A stretch of DNA of 64,000 bases from positions 2,356,001 to 2,420,000 of the forward strand of contig NZ_CP150302.1 in NCBI RefSeq assembly GCF_038051945.1, read 5' to 3'. The position numbers and the translations under genes were made by a program. The DNA is from Paenibacillus sp. FSL H3-0469 (GTDB lineage Bacteria > Bacillota > Bacilli > Paenibacillales > Paenibacillaceae). Below, in pieces: positions 1-9,187 of this stretch. The notes beneath the pieces were generated by a model. It was not told where the DNA came from and searched no databases. It was given only the letters and a program-made list of their open reading frames with translations. Position 1 is the first letter of the stretch. Each line of letters begins with the position of its first letter.

Positions 1-300
1 CGTCTCCCCGGCGGTAAACGCCAGATAATGGGGATTGACCTCATTCTGCGGATGCTCCGTCTCAATCTTCAGGGTGGCCCCGCTGGCTTCTGCCGGATAT
101 GCTGTCCAGCCATAGAGACCGTCATGGCTCTCGCTGTAGCTCCCCCTGTCGCCCTGCGCCTTCATGAATTCAAAGGAACGGTTCTCAATCATCTCGGCAT
201 GCAGCCCGCCGTCCAGCCCGTAGTTGATATCCTCGAAGAAGAGCCCTATCATCCCCTTGGTGATCGGCACACCGGATTTATCTGTGATTTGTAGTTTCAT
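1..300 (-). CDS. alpha-L-arabinofuranosidase, GH51 type (N-terminal part)
   Basis: Partial gene: the ATG is at 300 and the reading frame is open to the window edge, giving the first 100 residues. The start reads MKLQITDKSGVPITKGMIG, followed by a segment with GLFFEDINYGLDGG and then HAEMIENRSFEF. The FEDINY and E-NRSFEF blocks are typical of the N-terminal half of GH51 alpha-N-arabinofuranosidases, which remove terminal arabinofuranose from hemicellulose side chains. The catalytic glutamates lie beyond the part seen. No signal peptide is visible, so the enzyme should be cytosolic. A GTGAGG ribosome binding site precedes the ATG. Family assignment is fairly secure; substrate is inferred. Confidence 0.8.
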   Translation of the reverse strand, partial: MKLQITDKSGVPITKGMIGLFFEDINYGLDGGLHAEMIENRSFEFMKAQGDRGSYSESHDGLYGWTAYPAEASGATLKIETEHPQNEVNPHYLAFTAGET

Positions 301-341
301 TTATAAGACCTCACTTAGAAAAGAGTAATAAAAAACTAAAC

Positions 342-540
342 GCACTTAAAGAGTTTGACTGGAAGCGCTATCGTCACTGCGGTGAACATTTGGACTTCCG
401 GTCGCTGCCCTTCTGCAGATTTCTTGATTGTATACCGCTGTTCGCGGTGGAAATCCGCAGACAAAGGCGAACGCTGCCGCTCCTCCAGTTCCAAATTCCC
501 CCTCCGTTTCTTTACGCTTTTTGCTAAATCTCTTAAGTGC
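342..540. repeat. candidate interspersed element bounded by inverted repeats
   Basis: This 199-bp gene-free stretch between the GH51 and GH5 genes is bounded by GCACTTAAAGAG (342-353) and CTCTTAAGTGC (530-540), an inverted repeat apart from one extra A. The interior is GC-rich with short hairpins, for example ACCGC-TGTTC-GCGGT at 433-447, and has no convincing ORF or ribosome binding site. It could be a small non-autonomous repeat or a structured intergenic element. Only one copy lies in this window, so repeat status is unproven. Confidence 0.35.
360..373. promoter_or_regulatory. cre-like catabolite repression site
   Basis: TGGAAGCGCTATCG matches the CcpA cre consensus TGNAAGCGNTNNCA at all defined positions except the last. 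It lies 60 bp upstream of the GH51 start, a sensible position for carbon catabolite repression. It also lies inside the candidate element at 342-540, so it may be a by-product of that sequence. Confidence 0.4.
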
Positions 541-557
541 TTCTTATTATTAGCCGC

Positions 558-1571
558 CTACAAATATGAAATAACCTCAGACGTAATGCTGCTGTCGTAA
601 CGGTCGGAGATGCCGAAGTCCATCTTTTTATACGTCCACGCGGCCCGCCCGATCTTGTACTGCTCGAACACTCCATGCACATCCCGGTACCAGTTCACCA
701 CGCCCTGCGACGGGGCTTGTTCAATGACTCCATATTCCCCGCAGTACAGATACACATTCCGCTCCGCTGCCACATCGATGGCGTTCTGAATCAAGCTGGT
801 CATGTACGCCGGACCCATCTCTTGGATACCTTCGGCATGAAGCCCGGAGCCAAAAGCACCAATGGCCGCCGAAGTGCTGCGGTAGTTCGCAAGGTCACCC
901 GGATACTCCATACTGCTCTTAGGCATCTGTTCCACCCAAGCCGCACGCTGGTGTGTGAACAGGAACGGCTCATAGAAGTGGAACGTGTACACGATATTCT
1001 CGTCATAGGGCTGATCGAGCAGCTCCAGCGTATGCACACTGTTCCACTGGATACCACCGATAACGATTTTGGTCTCCGGGGCGTGCTTGCGTATCTCGGC
1101 AATTGTCCGGTGGGCCAGTGCGTTCCAGCGGCTGCTGTCCTGCTCCACAATCTCATTCAACAATTCAAAAGCCACAGTATCCTTATAACTGGCATACCGG
1201 CTGGCAATTGCCTTCCACAGATTCAGGAACCGCTCCTGGAGCGCCGGATCATCGAACAGGGAATTCTCGGCCACGCTGTTGAAGGAGAAGCCGGGCGTTT
1301 TATGCAGATCAATAATGAGATTCAGCCCATGGGCAGCACACCAGCGGATGCAATTGTCGATATGCTTGAAACCGGCGTAAGTTTCAGCATTCCCCGTATC
1401 CTCTATCACTTCATAATCCACAGGAAGCCGGACATGGTCCAGACCCCAGGAGGCAATCGTCTCGATATCCTTCTCCGTAATGAAGCTCTCATAATGGGCA
1501 TGCTGATACGGACACTGGGACAGCCAGCCTCCAAGATTCACCCCTCTGGTATAACCCGTCCATTCTTTCAT
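558..1571 (-). CDS. GH5 family glycoside hydrolase (endoglucanase-like)
   Basis: 337-residue (beta/alpha)8 glycosidase without signal peptide. The start opens MKEWTGYTRGVNLGGWLSQC; RGVNLGGWL is the usual GH5 beginning. Other GH5 blocks are DHVRLPVDYE (about 45-54), LIIDLHKTPG (about 85-94), FELLNEI with the general acid/base E140, HFYEP near 198-202, and YCGEYGV with nucleophile E279. ATG at 1571 is preferred over ATGs at 1580 and 1658 because GGAGAGG lies nine bases before it. The frame extends upstream without coding character. It probably hydrolyses internalised beta-glucan or mannan oligosaccharides. The AraC gene at 1759 is divergent and may control it. Exact substrate unknown. Confidence 0.85.
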   Translation of the reverse strand: MKEWTGYTRGVNLGGWLSQCPYQHAHYESFITEKDIETIASWGLDHVRLPVDYEVIEDTGNAETYAGFKHIDNCIRWCAAHGLNLIIDLHKTPGFSFNSVAENSLFDDPALQERFLNLWKAIASRYASYKDTVAFELLNEIVEQDSSRWNALAHRTIAEIRKHAPETKIVIGGIQWNSVHTLELLDQPYDENIVYTFHFYEPFLFTHQRAAWVEQMPKSSMEYPGDLANYRSTSAAIGAFGSGLHAEGIQEMGPAYMTSLIQNAIDVAAERNVYLYCGEYGVIEQAPSQGVVNWYRDVHGVFEQYKIGRAAWTYKKMDFGISDRYDSSITSEVISYL

Positions 1572-1700
1572 CACGATCATCCTCTCCGGCCTCAGCCTGC
1601 ATTGTAAGCTCTTACTGCTACCTGTCTTAAGCATAGATAAACCCTGGCCGCAGAACAATTACACATCGTGCGTAAGTACTAACTTATTGTGCAATCCTCA

Positions 1701-1730
1701 TTTACAAAGGGCACTCTAAGCTTCTACAAT
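1701..1730 (+). promoter_or_regulatory. sigma-A-type promoter for the AraC gene
   Basis: TTTACA at 1701-1706 and TACAAT at 1725-1730 are separated by 18 bp and lie 28 bp before the ATG at 1759. AGGAGG follows as ribosome binding site. Just upstream, AAGT-ACTA-ACTT (about 1672-1683) is a small inverted repeat in the divergent region that could bind the regulator itself. Confidence 0.55.
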
Positions 1731-1758
1731 AGACCTATCTGCTGCGCAGGAGGCTTCT

Positions 1759-2541
1759 ATGAACATACACAATATCGGCTACAACCACAGCCATGACGCG
1801 GACTTCATCATTAACCGGCCCCAGGGCTCGGGCGACCATATGCTATTGCTGCTGAAAACCCCGGCCATCTTCACTTTGGAGGGAGAGAGCCGGGTCACCG
1901 GACCGGATTCCTTTATCCTATATAGCGAGCACACCCCCCAGCTCTACCGGGCGCATGGGCCGCAGTTCACTAATGACTGGTTCCATTTCCGGCTGGACAA
2001 CCCGGGGGATGAAGCGCTGCTGGACCGGCTGGCGATCCCCAGGGATGAAGTGATCCCGATTGGCGATCTGAACGAGCTGTCGATCATCATTAACCATTTG
2101 TGCTATGAGGCTTATTCCGAGAACCCGCATAAGGACGAGACGATTGAATTATATCTGCGGCTATTCTTCATTAAGCTCAGCAACCGGATTCATTCGACCC
2201 AGAAGGAAGTCGGCAACACGCACTACAACAAGATGTCCATTATCCGCACCAAAATCTACAACCAGCCCTTCCTCAACTGGACGATAGATGGACTATCCCA
2301 CGAGCTGACCATGAGCCGTTCCTGCTTCCAGCACCTATATAAAGACTACTTCGGCGTAAGCCCGATGGCCGACGTCATTGCCAGCCGGATCGAACATGCC
2401 AAGTACCTGCTCACCACCACAGACATCTCTGTCAAAAAAATCGCCGAAATGAGCGGCTACGCCAGCGAGATCCACTTCATGCGCCAGTTCAAGCAGCAGA
2501 CAGGGCGGACGCCGTCACAGTACAGGGAACTCGTAACATAG
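1759..2541 (+). CDS. AraC family transcriptional regulator
   Basis: 260 residues. The N-terminal part (about 1-150) is cupin-like, with the stretch DSFILYSEHTPQLYRAHG typical of AraC sugar-binding domains. The C-terminal 100 residues form the double helix-turn-helix: LSHELTMSRSCFQHLYKDYF and a second helix set ending in the signature KKIAEMSGYASEIHFMRQFK. A strong AGGAGG precedes the ATG. It is divergent from the GH5 gene and ends two bases from the convergent GH38 gene, so it most likely senses an oligosaccharide and controls one of the neighbouring glycosidase genes. Target assignment is inference. Confidence 0.85.
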   Translation: MNIHNIGYNHSHDADFIINRPQGSGDHMLLLLKTPAIFTLEGESRVTGPDSFILYSEHTPQLYRAHGPQFTNDWFHFRLDNPGDEALLDRLAIPRDEVIPIGDLNELSIIINHLCYEAYSENPHKDETIELYLRLFFIKLSNRIHSTQKEVGNTHYNKMSIIRTKIYNQPFLNWTIDGLSHELTMSRSCFQHLYKDYFGVSPMADVIASRIEHAKYLLTTTDISVKKIAEMSGYASEIHFMRQFKQQTGRTPSQYRELVT

Positions 2542-2543
2542 CT

Positions 2544-5500
2544 TTACAAGAACCTTAGCTTCAATGTTCTAATTTCATATGGCGTAATTTCTGTTTCATA
2601 ACGCTGACCGCAGGAAGGGCTTCCAACCGGATGCTCCATCAGATCACACTCCTGCCAGACCGCATCCGGCCATTCTGTGCTCAAGACCACTGTCCCGCGG
2701 CGCCCGGTGAATTCATGCAATCTGATAATGACCGCATCGCCCTCCTCTGCCAGTTTCACAGCATCCACCATAATATGATCGCAGTCGATTTGCAGAAATC
2801 CCTGTCTGGAGAGCTCGGATGCTCCGGCGGCGTACTGTAGAGGGTCGTTCAGATCCCAGGCCTCCTGTACGGTACAGCCCTCGATCCAGTCCCCCTCATG
2901 CGGCAGCAATGCATATGTGAATATATGCCTTCCCTGATCTGCCTGCGGATCGGGAACCATAGCCGATTTGACCAGCGTAAGACGCATCACAGCATCCTTA
3001 ATGTCGTATCCGTACTTGCAATCATTCAGCAGACTGACTCCATAACCCCGTTCAGATAAATCTGCCCATTGATGACCCACCGTCTCGAATCTGGCAGCAT
3101 CCCAACTGGTATTCCAATGTGTAGGCCGCGACACATTCCCGAACTGGATATCATAGGTAGCTTCCACAGCACGGATCTGCACCGGAAAAGCTACCTTCAA
3201 GAGACGCCGCTGCTCATGCCAGTCCAGCTCCGTCTCCCAATCGATCCGGCGGCTGCGGGTATATACAATCATTCTTTGTTCTATCCTTGAGTTTTTGTAC
3301 ATCCAGCAGAAATGAATGACGGCGCGAAGCGGCCCTGACTCCAGCAGTGTGACCGCTTCAAGCCCGGTAACGGTCTCCATTTTTTCTGTATAAAAGATAT
3401 CGATGTCCCAGGCTTCATGTCGGCTTTTGGGCTTATCCTCAAACGTCTGCAAAACGTTGCCGCATTGTCCGGGTTCAAGTACAGTGCGCCCGCACTGGCG
3501 GTCGTAGAGCAGCGTAATCTGACCGGATTCATTCCACTCTATATCGTAAAACGGAGTTGTTATTCCGTTTGTCTTCCAGTTAAACGGATCATGATCCGCT
3601 ATTACAGACACTGCCGTCTCTGGTGCTGCTGCAGTCCAGGTAACGTAATCAAGCGCAGGCAACGCTTCCGCATATACCAGCAGGTTCCCGTCATGGGTAC
3701 GCTGGGTAAGCAGGCGGGCACCTGCCGAATCATTCCAGCAGGTATGGAGCTCCGAAACCTCCCCTCCTTCGCCTTGCTTTAGGCAGACCAGCCCGTCCCT
3801 TGCCCATGATGCACTGTTAAGCACGGTAACCGCCTTGCCCGCAGCTGGAGGAAGAATGAATGCTGCGGCCGCTCTCCGCCAGACCTCCGAAGCCAGCCTC
3901 TCGGCTGTCTCGTATTCTGCCCGGCTATCTTCGTACACTTCCCGGATGGAGGAGCCTGGGATGATATCATGAAATTGATTTCGCAGCACAATGGTCCAGA
4001 TATCTGCGATAGTGCCTGCAGGATAAGCTGCCGGCGCTTTGCCTTGGGCATAGGCCAGTACACTCAGCCATTCGGTTCTGCGCAGCATAAGCTCCAGCTT
4101 GCGGTTCATCCGTTTGTTATGCGCCTGACTCGTGTAAGTCCCCCTGTGCAGCTCCAGATATAATTCGCCGTCCCATACATGAATATATTGCTCCGATTCC
4201 TCCAGCCTCTGTTCCAGCTCCCGGAAATAATCATCTGCCCGTCCTGTAGTCACATTAGGCATCCCCGGAATCTCGTCCAGCCTGCGGCGCATCTCCAGCA
4301 TTTCACGGTTTACTCCGCCACCGCCGTCCCCATATCCGTAGGCAAGCAGCAAGGTCTGGTTCAGCGCCTTATCCTGATAGCTCTCCCAGATTCCCTGCAC
4401 ACTATCCGCCGTAATCGAACCATTGTACGTATAATAAAAAGCTCCCTCGCTCGCCCCCGAATCCGGGGTCGTGATGAAGTGCGTTGTTATCTCTGTCCCG
4501 TCTATTCCCCGCCACTTGAACGTATCATGCGGCATCCGGTTATATTGGTTCCAGCTGATTTTCGTCGTCATAAAGGCCTCTATGCCGGACTTTTTCAAGA
4601 TTTGCGGAAGAGCCCAGCTGTATCCAAATACATCAGGGAGCCACAGATATTTGCATTCCACTCCAAATTCCTTTTGAAAAAAACGTGTTCCATAGAGTAA
4701 TTGCCGTACTAGCGATTCACCAGAGGTCAGATTACAGTCGGCTTCCAGCCACATCCCGCCCCCTGCCTCCCAACGGCCCTCTGCCACCCTTTGCTTTATT
4801 TCCTGATAGATCTGCGGATAATCTTCCTTGATATATTCATAGAGCTGCGGCATGGTCTGCAAGAATACATACTCCGGATACTGCTCCATCAGCCGAAGTA
4901 CTGTGGAGAAGGAACGGGCCGCCTTGTCCCGTGTATGCTTCAGCCTCCACAGCCAGGCGACATCGATATGCGTATGCCCAATACACTGAACCGTGACTGC
5001 ACTATGCTTGGGCAACGCGGCGAGACCTGCCCGCAGCAGGGTTAAGGCTTTTCCGGCAGAGGTATAGAAGCTTTCCGCTCCCGGTTCTGACCAGTCCAAC
5101 GCTCTGAATGCCTGATCCAGCAGCTGCAGCAGGGCGTGACGTTCGGCCTGATGATCAGCCATTGAAGCGGCCGCACCCAGACAAGCCTTCCCCGTATAAT
5201 AGAGGTCATCCGCAGCCTCATCAAGCACAGACAGCTCTGCCCGGCTAAGCTGGTGCTCCATTACCGCATCCGGCTGATAGCCGCCAAGTCCTGACCACAT
5301 TCTCAAGTGCAGCGCAGCTGTTGTTCCGCATAATCCATCCGGGAGCCTCACTTCACCATGATTACTGTCCACCCCCTGGTATGGGCTTCCGTTCAGGAAC
5401 ATCAGCGATTCGAATCCGCTATTATTCCCGCCGCCGTTCGTTCCCAGCTCAAAGCGTGCCACTACTATTTTCCCCAGCCATTGCGCCGGAATGTCCACAT

Positions 5501-5708
5501 TAGCGGCCAGCCAGTAGTATTCGTCCTTTCCCTTCCACCTGTCTCCAAGCGTAACAGGAATCCATTCACCGGACTCATCAGGGTATGCACCAGCGCTTCC
5601 AGCCGTATCCCGCTTCATTAATAGCCCTTTCATTTCTCTTCTCTCTCTGTACCGGAGATCCTCCAGCTCAGCAATCCGGGCCCCCAGCTTCTCCACAGTC
5701 CACCACAT
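2544..5708 (-). CDS. GH38 alpha-mannosidase
   Basis: 1054 residues, normal for bacterial GH38. An N-terminal lectin-like region (about 1-240) is followed by the catalytic barrel: IGHTHIDVAWLW carries zinc ligands H245 and D249, LWLPDVFGYSWALPQ carries nucleophile D359, and RNQFHDIIPGSS carries zinc ligand H580. The remaining 450 residues are the beta-sandwich domains. No signal peptide, so it acts on imported mannosides. ATG at 5708 is chosen because GGAGG lies seven bases upstream; the GTG at 5714 abuts that site. It is last in the minus-strand operon with the isomerase-like gene and the importer, which points to alpha-mannoside or N-glycan fragment use. Confidence 0.93.
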   Translation of the reverse strand: MWWTVEKLGARIAELEDLRYRERREMKGLLMKRDTAGSAGAYPDESGEWIPVTLGDRWKGKDEYYWLAANVDIPAQWLGKIVVARFELGTNGGGNNSGFESLMFLNGSPYQGVDSNHGEVRLPDGLCGTTAALHLRMWSGLGGYQPDAVMEHQLSRAELSVLDEAADDLYYTGKACLGAAASMADHQAERHALLQLLDQAFRALDWSEPGAESFYTSAGKALTLLRAGLAALPKHSAVTVQCIGHTHIDVAWLWRLKHTRDKAARSFSTVLRLMEQYPEYVFLQTMPQLYEYIKEDYPQIYQEIKQRVAEGRWEAGGGMWLEADCNLTSGESLVRQLLYGTRFFQKEFGVECKYLWLPDVFGYSWALPQILKKSGIEAFMTTKISWNQYNRMPHDTFKWRGIDGTEITTHFITTPDSGASEGAFYYTYNGSITADSVQGIWESYQDKALNQTLLLAYGYGDGGGGVNREMLEMRRRLDEIPGMPNVTTGRADDYFRELEQRLEESEQYIHVWDGELYLELHRGTYTSQAHNKRMNRKLELMLRRTEWLSVLAYAQGKAPAAYPAGTIADIWTIVLRNQFHDIIPGSSIREVYEDSRAEYETAERLASEVWRRAAAAFILPPAAGKAVTVLNSASWARDGLVCLKQGEGGEVSELHTCWNDSAGARLLTQRTHDGNLLVYAEALPALDYVTWTAAAPETAVSVIADHDPFNWKTNGITTPFYDIEWNESGQITLLYDRQCGRTVLEPGQCGNVLQTFEDKPKSRHEAWDIDIFYTEKMETVTGLEAVTLLESGPLRAVIHFCWMYKNSRIEQRMIVYTRSRRIDWETELDWHEQRRLLKVAFPVQIRAVEATYDIQFGNVSRPTHWNTSWDAARFETVGHQWADLSERGYGVSLLNDCKYGYDIKDAVMRLTLVKSAMVPDPQADQGRHIFTYALLPHEGDWIEGCTVQEAWDLNDPLQYAAGASELSRQGFLQIDCDHIMVDAVKLAEEGDAVIIRLHEFTGRRGTVVLSTEWPDAVWQECDLMEHPVGSPSCGQRYETEITPYEIRTLKLRFL

Positions 5709-5725
5709 GGCCACTCCTCCATATT

Positions 5726-6661
5726 CTAATGTAACTTCCCCGTAATCAAGCGGTGACTGCGTTGAATATCCTCCGCCGAACAGGCCGCCTTTAATTCATA
5801 TACCTTCAAGGTTGCTGCTTCAATAGCCTTCAGATAGAAGTCGAAGGATTGCGGATCATTACTGTGCACATACGGACACCAATGATCCGAGAGCCCTAAC
5901 GTTTCATGAATATGAACCCCATAGATATAAGGCAGTAGATCGTCCAGCTCCTCGGTATTGGAATATAAGCCCATCCGGTCCATCATAGTGGCATGTCCAA
6001 TGTCATACCATAGACGAACCGGACTTCCCTTTAAGCTGTCACAAATGGCTTTAGCCTCACTTAAGGTTGGAATCTGGTAGCAGCGTGAACGGGTCTCGAT
6101 GCCGATTGTGACCTGCCAGCCCTTCTTGGCCACATATTCACTGACCTCTTCCAGACTGCCGCGAATCCGTTCACAATAAGCAGGACTATGCTGCTCACGA
6201 ACATCAGCCATCTGTCTCCATAACCTCTGATACTCCGGCGAGCCCGGTCCATACTCCTGATATAGCTGCTTAAGCTCATGATCAATATTGTAGTCAAAGG
6301 GAACCTCACCCGGATGCACGACAACCGCTTTCGCACCATAGCGGCGGGCATACTCAACCGATGTGATCAGCAGCTCCACAGCACGCCGCCGCTTCGATTC
6401 ATCCTTATAGCCAAGCAACAGTGAATCTGTGTCATAATCCTTATCACTCACATACGGAAATACATTATGCACGCTCGATATACTGATTTCACCGCTGTCT
6501 ATCATCGGTTCAATACTGCTGAGCAGCTCTCTGGTCACATTATAATTCAATTCCACATGCCGGAAGCCTAATTCCTTAATCTCTTCAATTAATCTGCGTC
6601 CGCTCTGTTGTTGCTTAATATTCCAGCAGGTAGAGAACGAATAATCGCCCTTATCCTCCAT
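5726..6661 (-). CDS. sugar phosphate isomerase/epimerase family protein
   Basis: 311-residue TIM-barrel protein of the AP-endonuclease-2-like (xylose isomerase-like) superfamily. Supporting blocks are KELGFRHVELNYNVT near the N terminus, SSVHNVFPYVS, GAKAVVVHPGEV and, toward the end, VRLWYDIGHATMMD and YGVHIHETLG, which supply the His/Asp/Glu metal ligands expected at strand ends. AAAGGAGT precedes the ATG. The gene lies 17 bp upstream of the mannosidase and 95 bp after the binding protein. It probably converts a released sugar or sugar acid; the substrate cannot be read from sequence. Confidence 0.75.
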   Translation of the reverse strand: MEDKGDYSFSTCWNIKQQQSGRRLIEEIKELGFRHVELNYNVTRELLSSIEPMIDSGEISISSVHNVFPYVSDKDYDTDSLLLGYKDESKRRRAVELLITSVEYARRYGAKAVVVHPGEVPFDYNIDHELKQLYQEYGPGSPEYQRLWRQMADVREQHSPAYCERIRGSLEEVSEYVAKKGWQVTIGIETRSRCYQIPTLSEAKAICDSLKGSPVRLWYDIGHATMMDRMGLYSNTEELDDLLPYIYGVHIHETLGLSDHWCPYVHSNDPQSFDFYLKAIEAATLKVYELKAACSAEDIQRSHRLITGKLH

Positions 6662-6700
6662 AGCTCAGACTCCTTTCTGTGCACAACTCTTGTAAAAAGA

Positions 6701-6729
6701 GAAATCCGCCAAAAGTCCAGGCGGATTTC
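6701..6729 (-). terminator. intra-operon terminator or attenuator
   Basis: GAAATCCGCC and GGCGGATTTC form a perfect 10-bp stem with a nine-base loop. On the minus strand it is followed by TCTCTTTTTAC. It sits between the binding-protein gene and the isomerase and mannosidase genes, so it probably lowers read-through or protects the upstream mRNA 3' end. Confidence 0.75.
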
Positions 6730-6756
6730 CATAATGCGGTTAGCTGTCCTGCATCT

Positions 6757-8253
6757 TTATTTACTGGCCGTCTCATTATAATTAGCTGTGAATTCTTCAA
6801 TGATCTGATCTCCGCCGCTACTCCGCCATTTAGCAATCGCGTCTTCCCAGCCTTTGTCATCCAGCTCGCCCAGCACGTACCGGACCTGGGCATCTGTAAT
6901 GGCTTTTCTGAGCTCGCTTCCTTTATCGGTGTTTGTTGCTGAGATCAGCCCGGCGCTATAATCAATAACTGCAATGCCGCTGTTACTAATAATGGTGTTC
7001 TTCACCTTCGCTTCAATCTCAGTCTCTTTCGGTGTTATACCGGCATAGGGGTCATCCCATTTGAAATTTTTCCAGTCTCCGCTGCCGCTGGAGCCGGCAA
7101 TAATAACCGCCTGATTGTCTTCCACAGTGTAGTCCGTGCCTTCTACGCCGTACATTAACAGACTTTGAAGCGGTTCTTCGCCCAATTGATCCAGGAAGGC
7201 AATAATCTGTTTGAGCTTCCCTTCATCCGGTACACTGGATTTTGGAATGGCGAGAATATTGTCATAACCGAGAGTGGCTCTAGCCCGCTCGCCTTGCGGA
7301 CCCTCGAAATTCTGGGCAATATCTACTACTACAGCAGGGTTTTGCTTCATTAAATCTGTATGCCGGACGATAGCGTCATCCAGCACCGCGAAATAGATGC
7401 CCGCTTTTTCCTGATTGAAATACTCATATTTCTTGGCAATCGGGAAATCTGCGCCGATCAGCTTCTCATCAATCATTTTCTTGTACAGATCCAGCGAAGC
7501 CTTGAAATCAGGATACATGAAATCCGGAATAATCTTGCCGTCCTTCAGTCCCCAGCCATTGGCACCCCCGGAGTATACAGCCAGCTGCTTCAGAAGCTCC
7601 ATCGTACTGTCTTCCTGGATTCCAAAGGTATCGTTCTTGCCATTCTGGTCCGGGTCATTCTCGGTAAACGCTTTCGCAATCGTATAGATATCATCCACCG
7701 ACTTCGGAGGCTGCAGCCCCAGCTGATCCAGCCAGTCTTTACGAAAGATCATCCCATATCGGGCCAGCACACGCTCACGGGGAATTCCGAAGAGTTGGCC
7801 GTCAATCGTAGCATTATTTTTGCTTACTTCTGACATATTCTTCAGATTCTTCGTATCCTTCAGGTACGGGGCAAGATCCCAGAATACACCGGCATTCTGC
7901 GCCTGCAGCATGGCTGATTCTTTGTTTCTGCGGATCAGCAGCAGGTCAGGCATGGTTCCGGCTGCAATGGTAGCACTAACCTTGTCATCGTAGCTTGAAG
8001 CAGGCACCCAGGTGATATCCAGCTTGGTATGGGTCTCTTCCTGAATTTTTTGCAGAATCGGGCTGTCATTCTTCGGCGGCTCCGCCAATTGTTGAATCAT
8101 CATAACACTCAGCTCAAGCGGCTTCTCTTCATCTGTATTTACCGCAGCAGAGGTAGTCTCCTTATTGCCGCAAGCAGCCAGCATCGTGATGGACATACTG
8201 GCAATACCGGCTATGGCGATCCATTTTTTAGTCTTCGTAAATGATGTGATCAT
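6757..8253 (-). CDS. ABC transporter extracellular solute-binding lipoprotein (LipO/YtcQ-like)
   Basis: 498 residues. Lysine-rich N terminus, hydrophobic segment and lipobox LAAC with lipidated C28 show export and membrane anchoring. The mature part has the family-1 carbohydrate-binding layout, including SATIAAGTMPDLLLIRR (about 90-106) and a DPDQNGKNDTFGI loop (about 200-212) resembling an EF-hand-like calcium loop common in this family. It follows two permease genes, so it feeds the importer encoded at 8285-10138. Ligand is inferred from context to be a mannose-containing oligosaccharide. Confidence 0.9.
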   Translation of the reverse strand: MITSFTKTKKWIAIAGIASMSITMLAACGNKETTSAAVNTDEEKPLELSVMMIQQLAEPPKNDSPILQKIQEETHTKLDITWVPASSYDDKVSATIAAGTMPDLLLIRRNKESAMLQAQNAGVFWDLAPYLKDTKNLKNMSEVSKNNATIDGQLFGIPRERVLARYGMIFRKDWLDQLGLQPPKSVDDIYTIAKAFTENDPDQNGKNDTFGIQEDSTMELLKQLAVYSGGANGWGLKDGKIIPDFMYPDFKASLDLYKKMIDEKLIGADFPIAKKYEYFNQEKAGIYFAVLDDAIVRHTDLMKQNPAVVVDIAQNFEGPQGERARATLGYDNILAIPKSSVPDEGKLKQIIAFLDQLGEEPLQSLLMYGVEGTDYTVEDNQAVIIAGSSGSGDWKNFKWDDPYAGITPKETEIEAKVKNTIISNSGIAVIDYSAGLISATNTDKGSELRKAITDAQVRYVLGELDDKGWEDAIAKWRSSGGDQIIEEFTANYNETASK

Positions 8254-8284
8254 ATCTCTTGTCCCCTTTTCTTAGTCAAGTCTA

Positions 8285-9163
8285 TTATCCTTTTACAGAA
8301 CCCAGCAGTGCCCCTTTAGCAAAATGCTTCTGCAAGAACGGATATACCAGCAAAATCGGCAGTGTGGATAAGACAATTACGGCCATCTTGATCGTCTCGG
8401 CAGGAGGTGCAACATAATCGCTTCCAAACTGAGTGGAGTCCCCTATCCCTCCTTGTGATAATATTACGATTTGACGCAGCCACACTTGAATGGGCCATAA
8501 GGCATTATCGTTTATATAAAGCACCGCATTAAAGTAAGAGTTCCAGTGTCCCACTGCATAGAACAAGGTAAGTGAGGCCAGAACAGGTGCGGACAGCGGC
8601 AGCACAATACGGAACAGAATGCCAGGGTCGCTTGCGCCGTCAATACGTGCAGCCTCCTCAAGGCCTTCCGGGAGCTGCTGGAAAAAGTTGCGCATAATGA
8701 TCAGATTAAAGGCACTGATGAGTCCAGGGATAATAAGTGAAGCGGTACTATCCAGGAGCCCCGTCCAGCGCACCATCATATAGGTAGGAATCATTCCTCC
8801 GCTGAACAGCATGGAGAATACTACCAGACGCATTACAAGCTTGGTTCCAGCTACATCCTTCTGGGCCAGCGGGTATGCCAGCAGCGCCGTAAAGAACAGA
8901 TTACATAATGTCCCTGCTACGGTTATAAATACGGATACGCCCAGACTGGAGAGGATAATGTCCGTGGACAGAATATACCGGTAGCCTTCAAGCGAGAACT
9001 TGGTCGGAAATAGAACAAATCCTCCTTTAATCAACTCTTCCGGTGCGGTAAACGATGCTACCAGAATATAAATGAAGGGCAGCACGCATACGAGGGCAAC
9101 GATCAATAGCAATGTATAATTGATACCATCCACTAATCTGCCCGTCAGGGATTGTTCCTTCAT
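8285..9163 (-). CDS. carbohydrate ABC transporter permease (YtcP-like)
   Basis: 292 residues with about six hydrophobic segments, the first at residues 15-38. The cytoplasmic EAA loop reads EEAARIDGAS at about 169-178 and is the docking site for an import ATPase. The protein ends FAKGALLGSVKG, a C-terminal pattern seen throughout CUT1 YtcP permeases. AAGGAGGAGA precedes the ATG. It pairs with the permease at 9188-10138. No ATPase gene follows, so a shared ATPase must energise the system. Confidence 0.92.
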   Translation of the reverse strand: MKEQSLTGRLVDGINYTLLLIVALVCVLPFIYILVASFTAPEELIKGGFVLFPTKFSLEGYRYILSTDIILSSLGVSVFITVAGTLCNLFFTALLAYPLAQKDVAGTKLVMRLVVFSMLFSGGMIPTYMMVRWTGLLDSTASLIIPGLISAFNLIIMRNFFQQLPEGLEEAARIDGASDPGILFRIVLPLSAPVLASLTLFYAVGHWNSYFNAVLYINDNALWPIQVWLRQIVILSQGGIGDSTQFGSDYVAPPAETIKMAVIVLSTLPILLVYPFLQKHFAKGALLGSVKG

Positions 9164-9187
9164 GATGATCTCCTCCTTATGGATGGC

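Noticed and set aside
675..1607. 310-codon plus-strand open frame
   Set aside because: It is antisense to the GH5 gene with catalytic motifs; its product has no coherent pattern.
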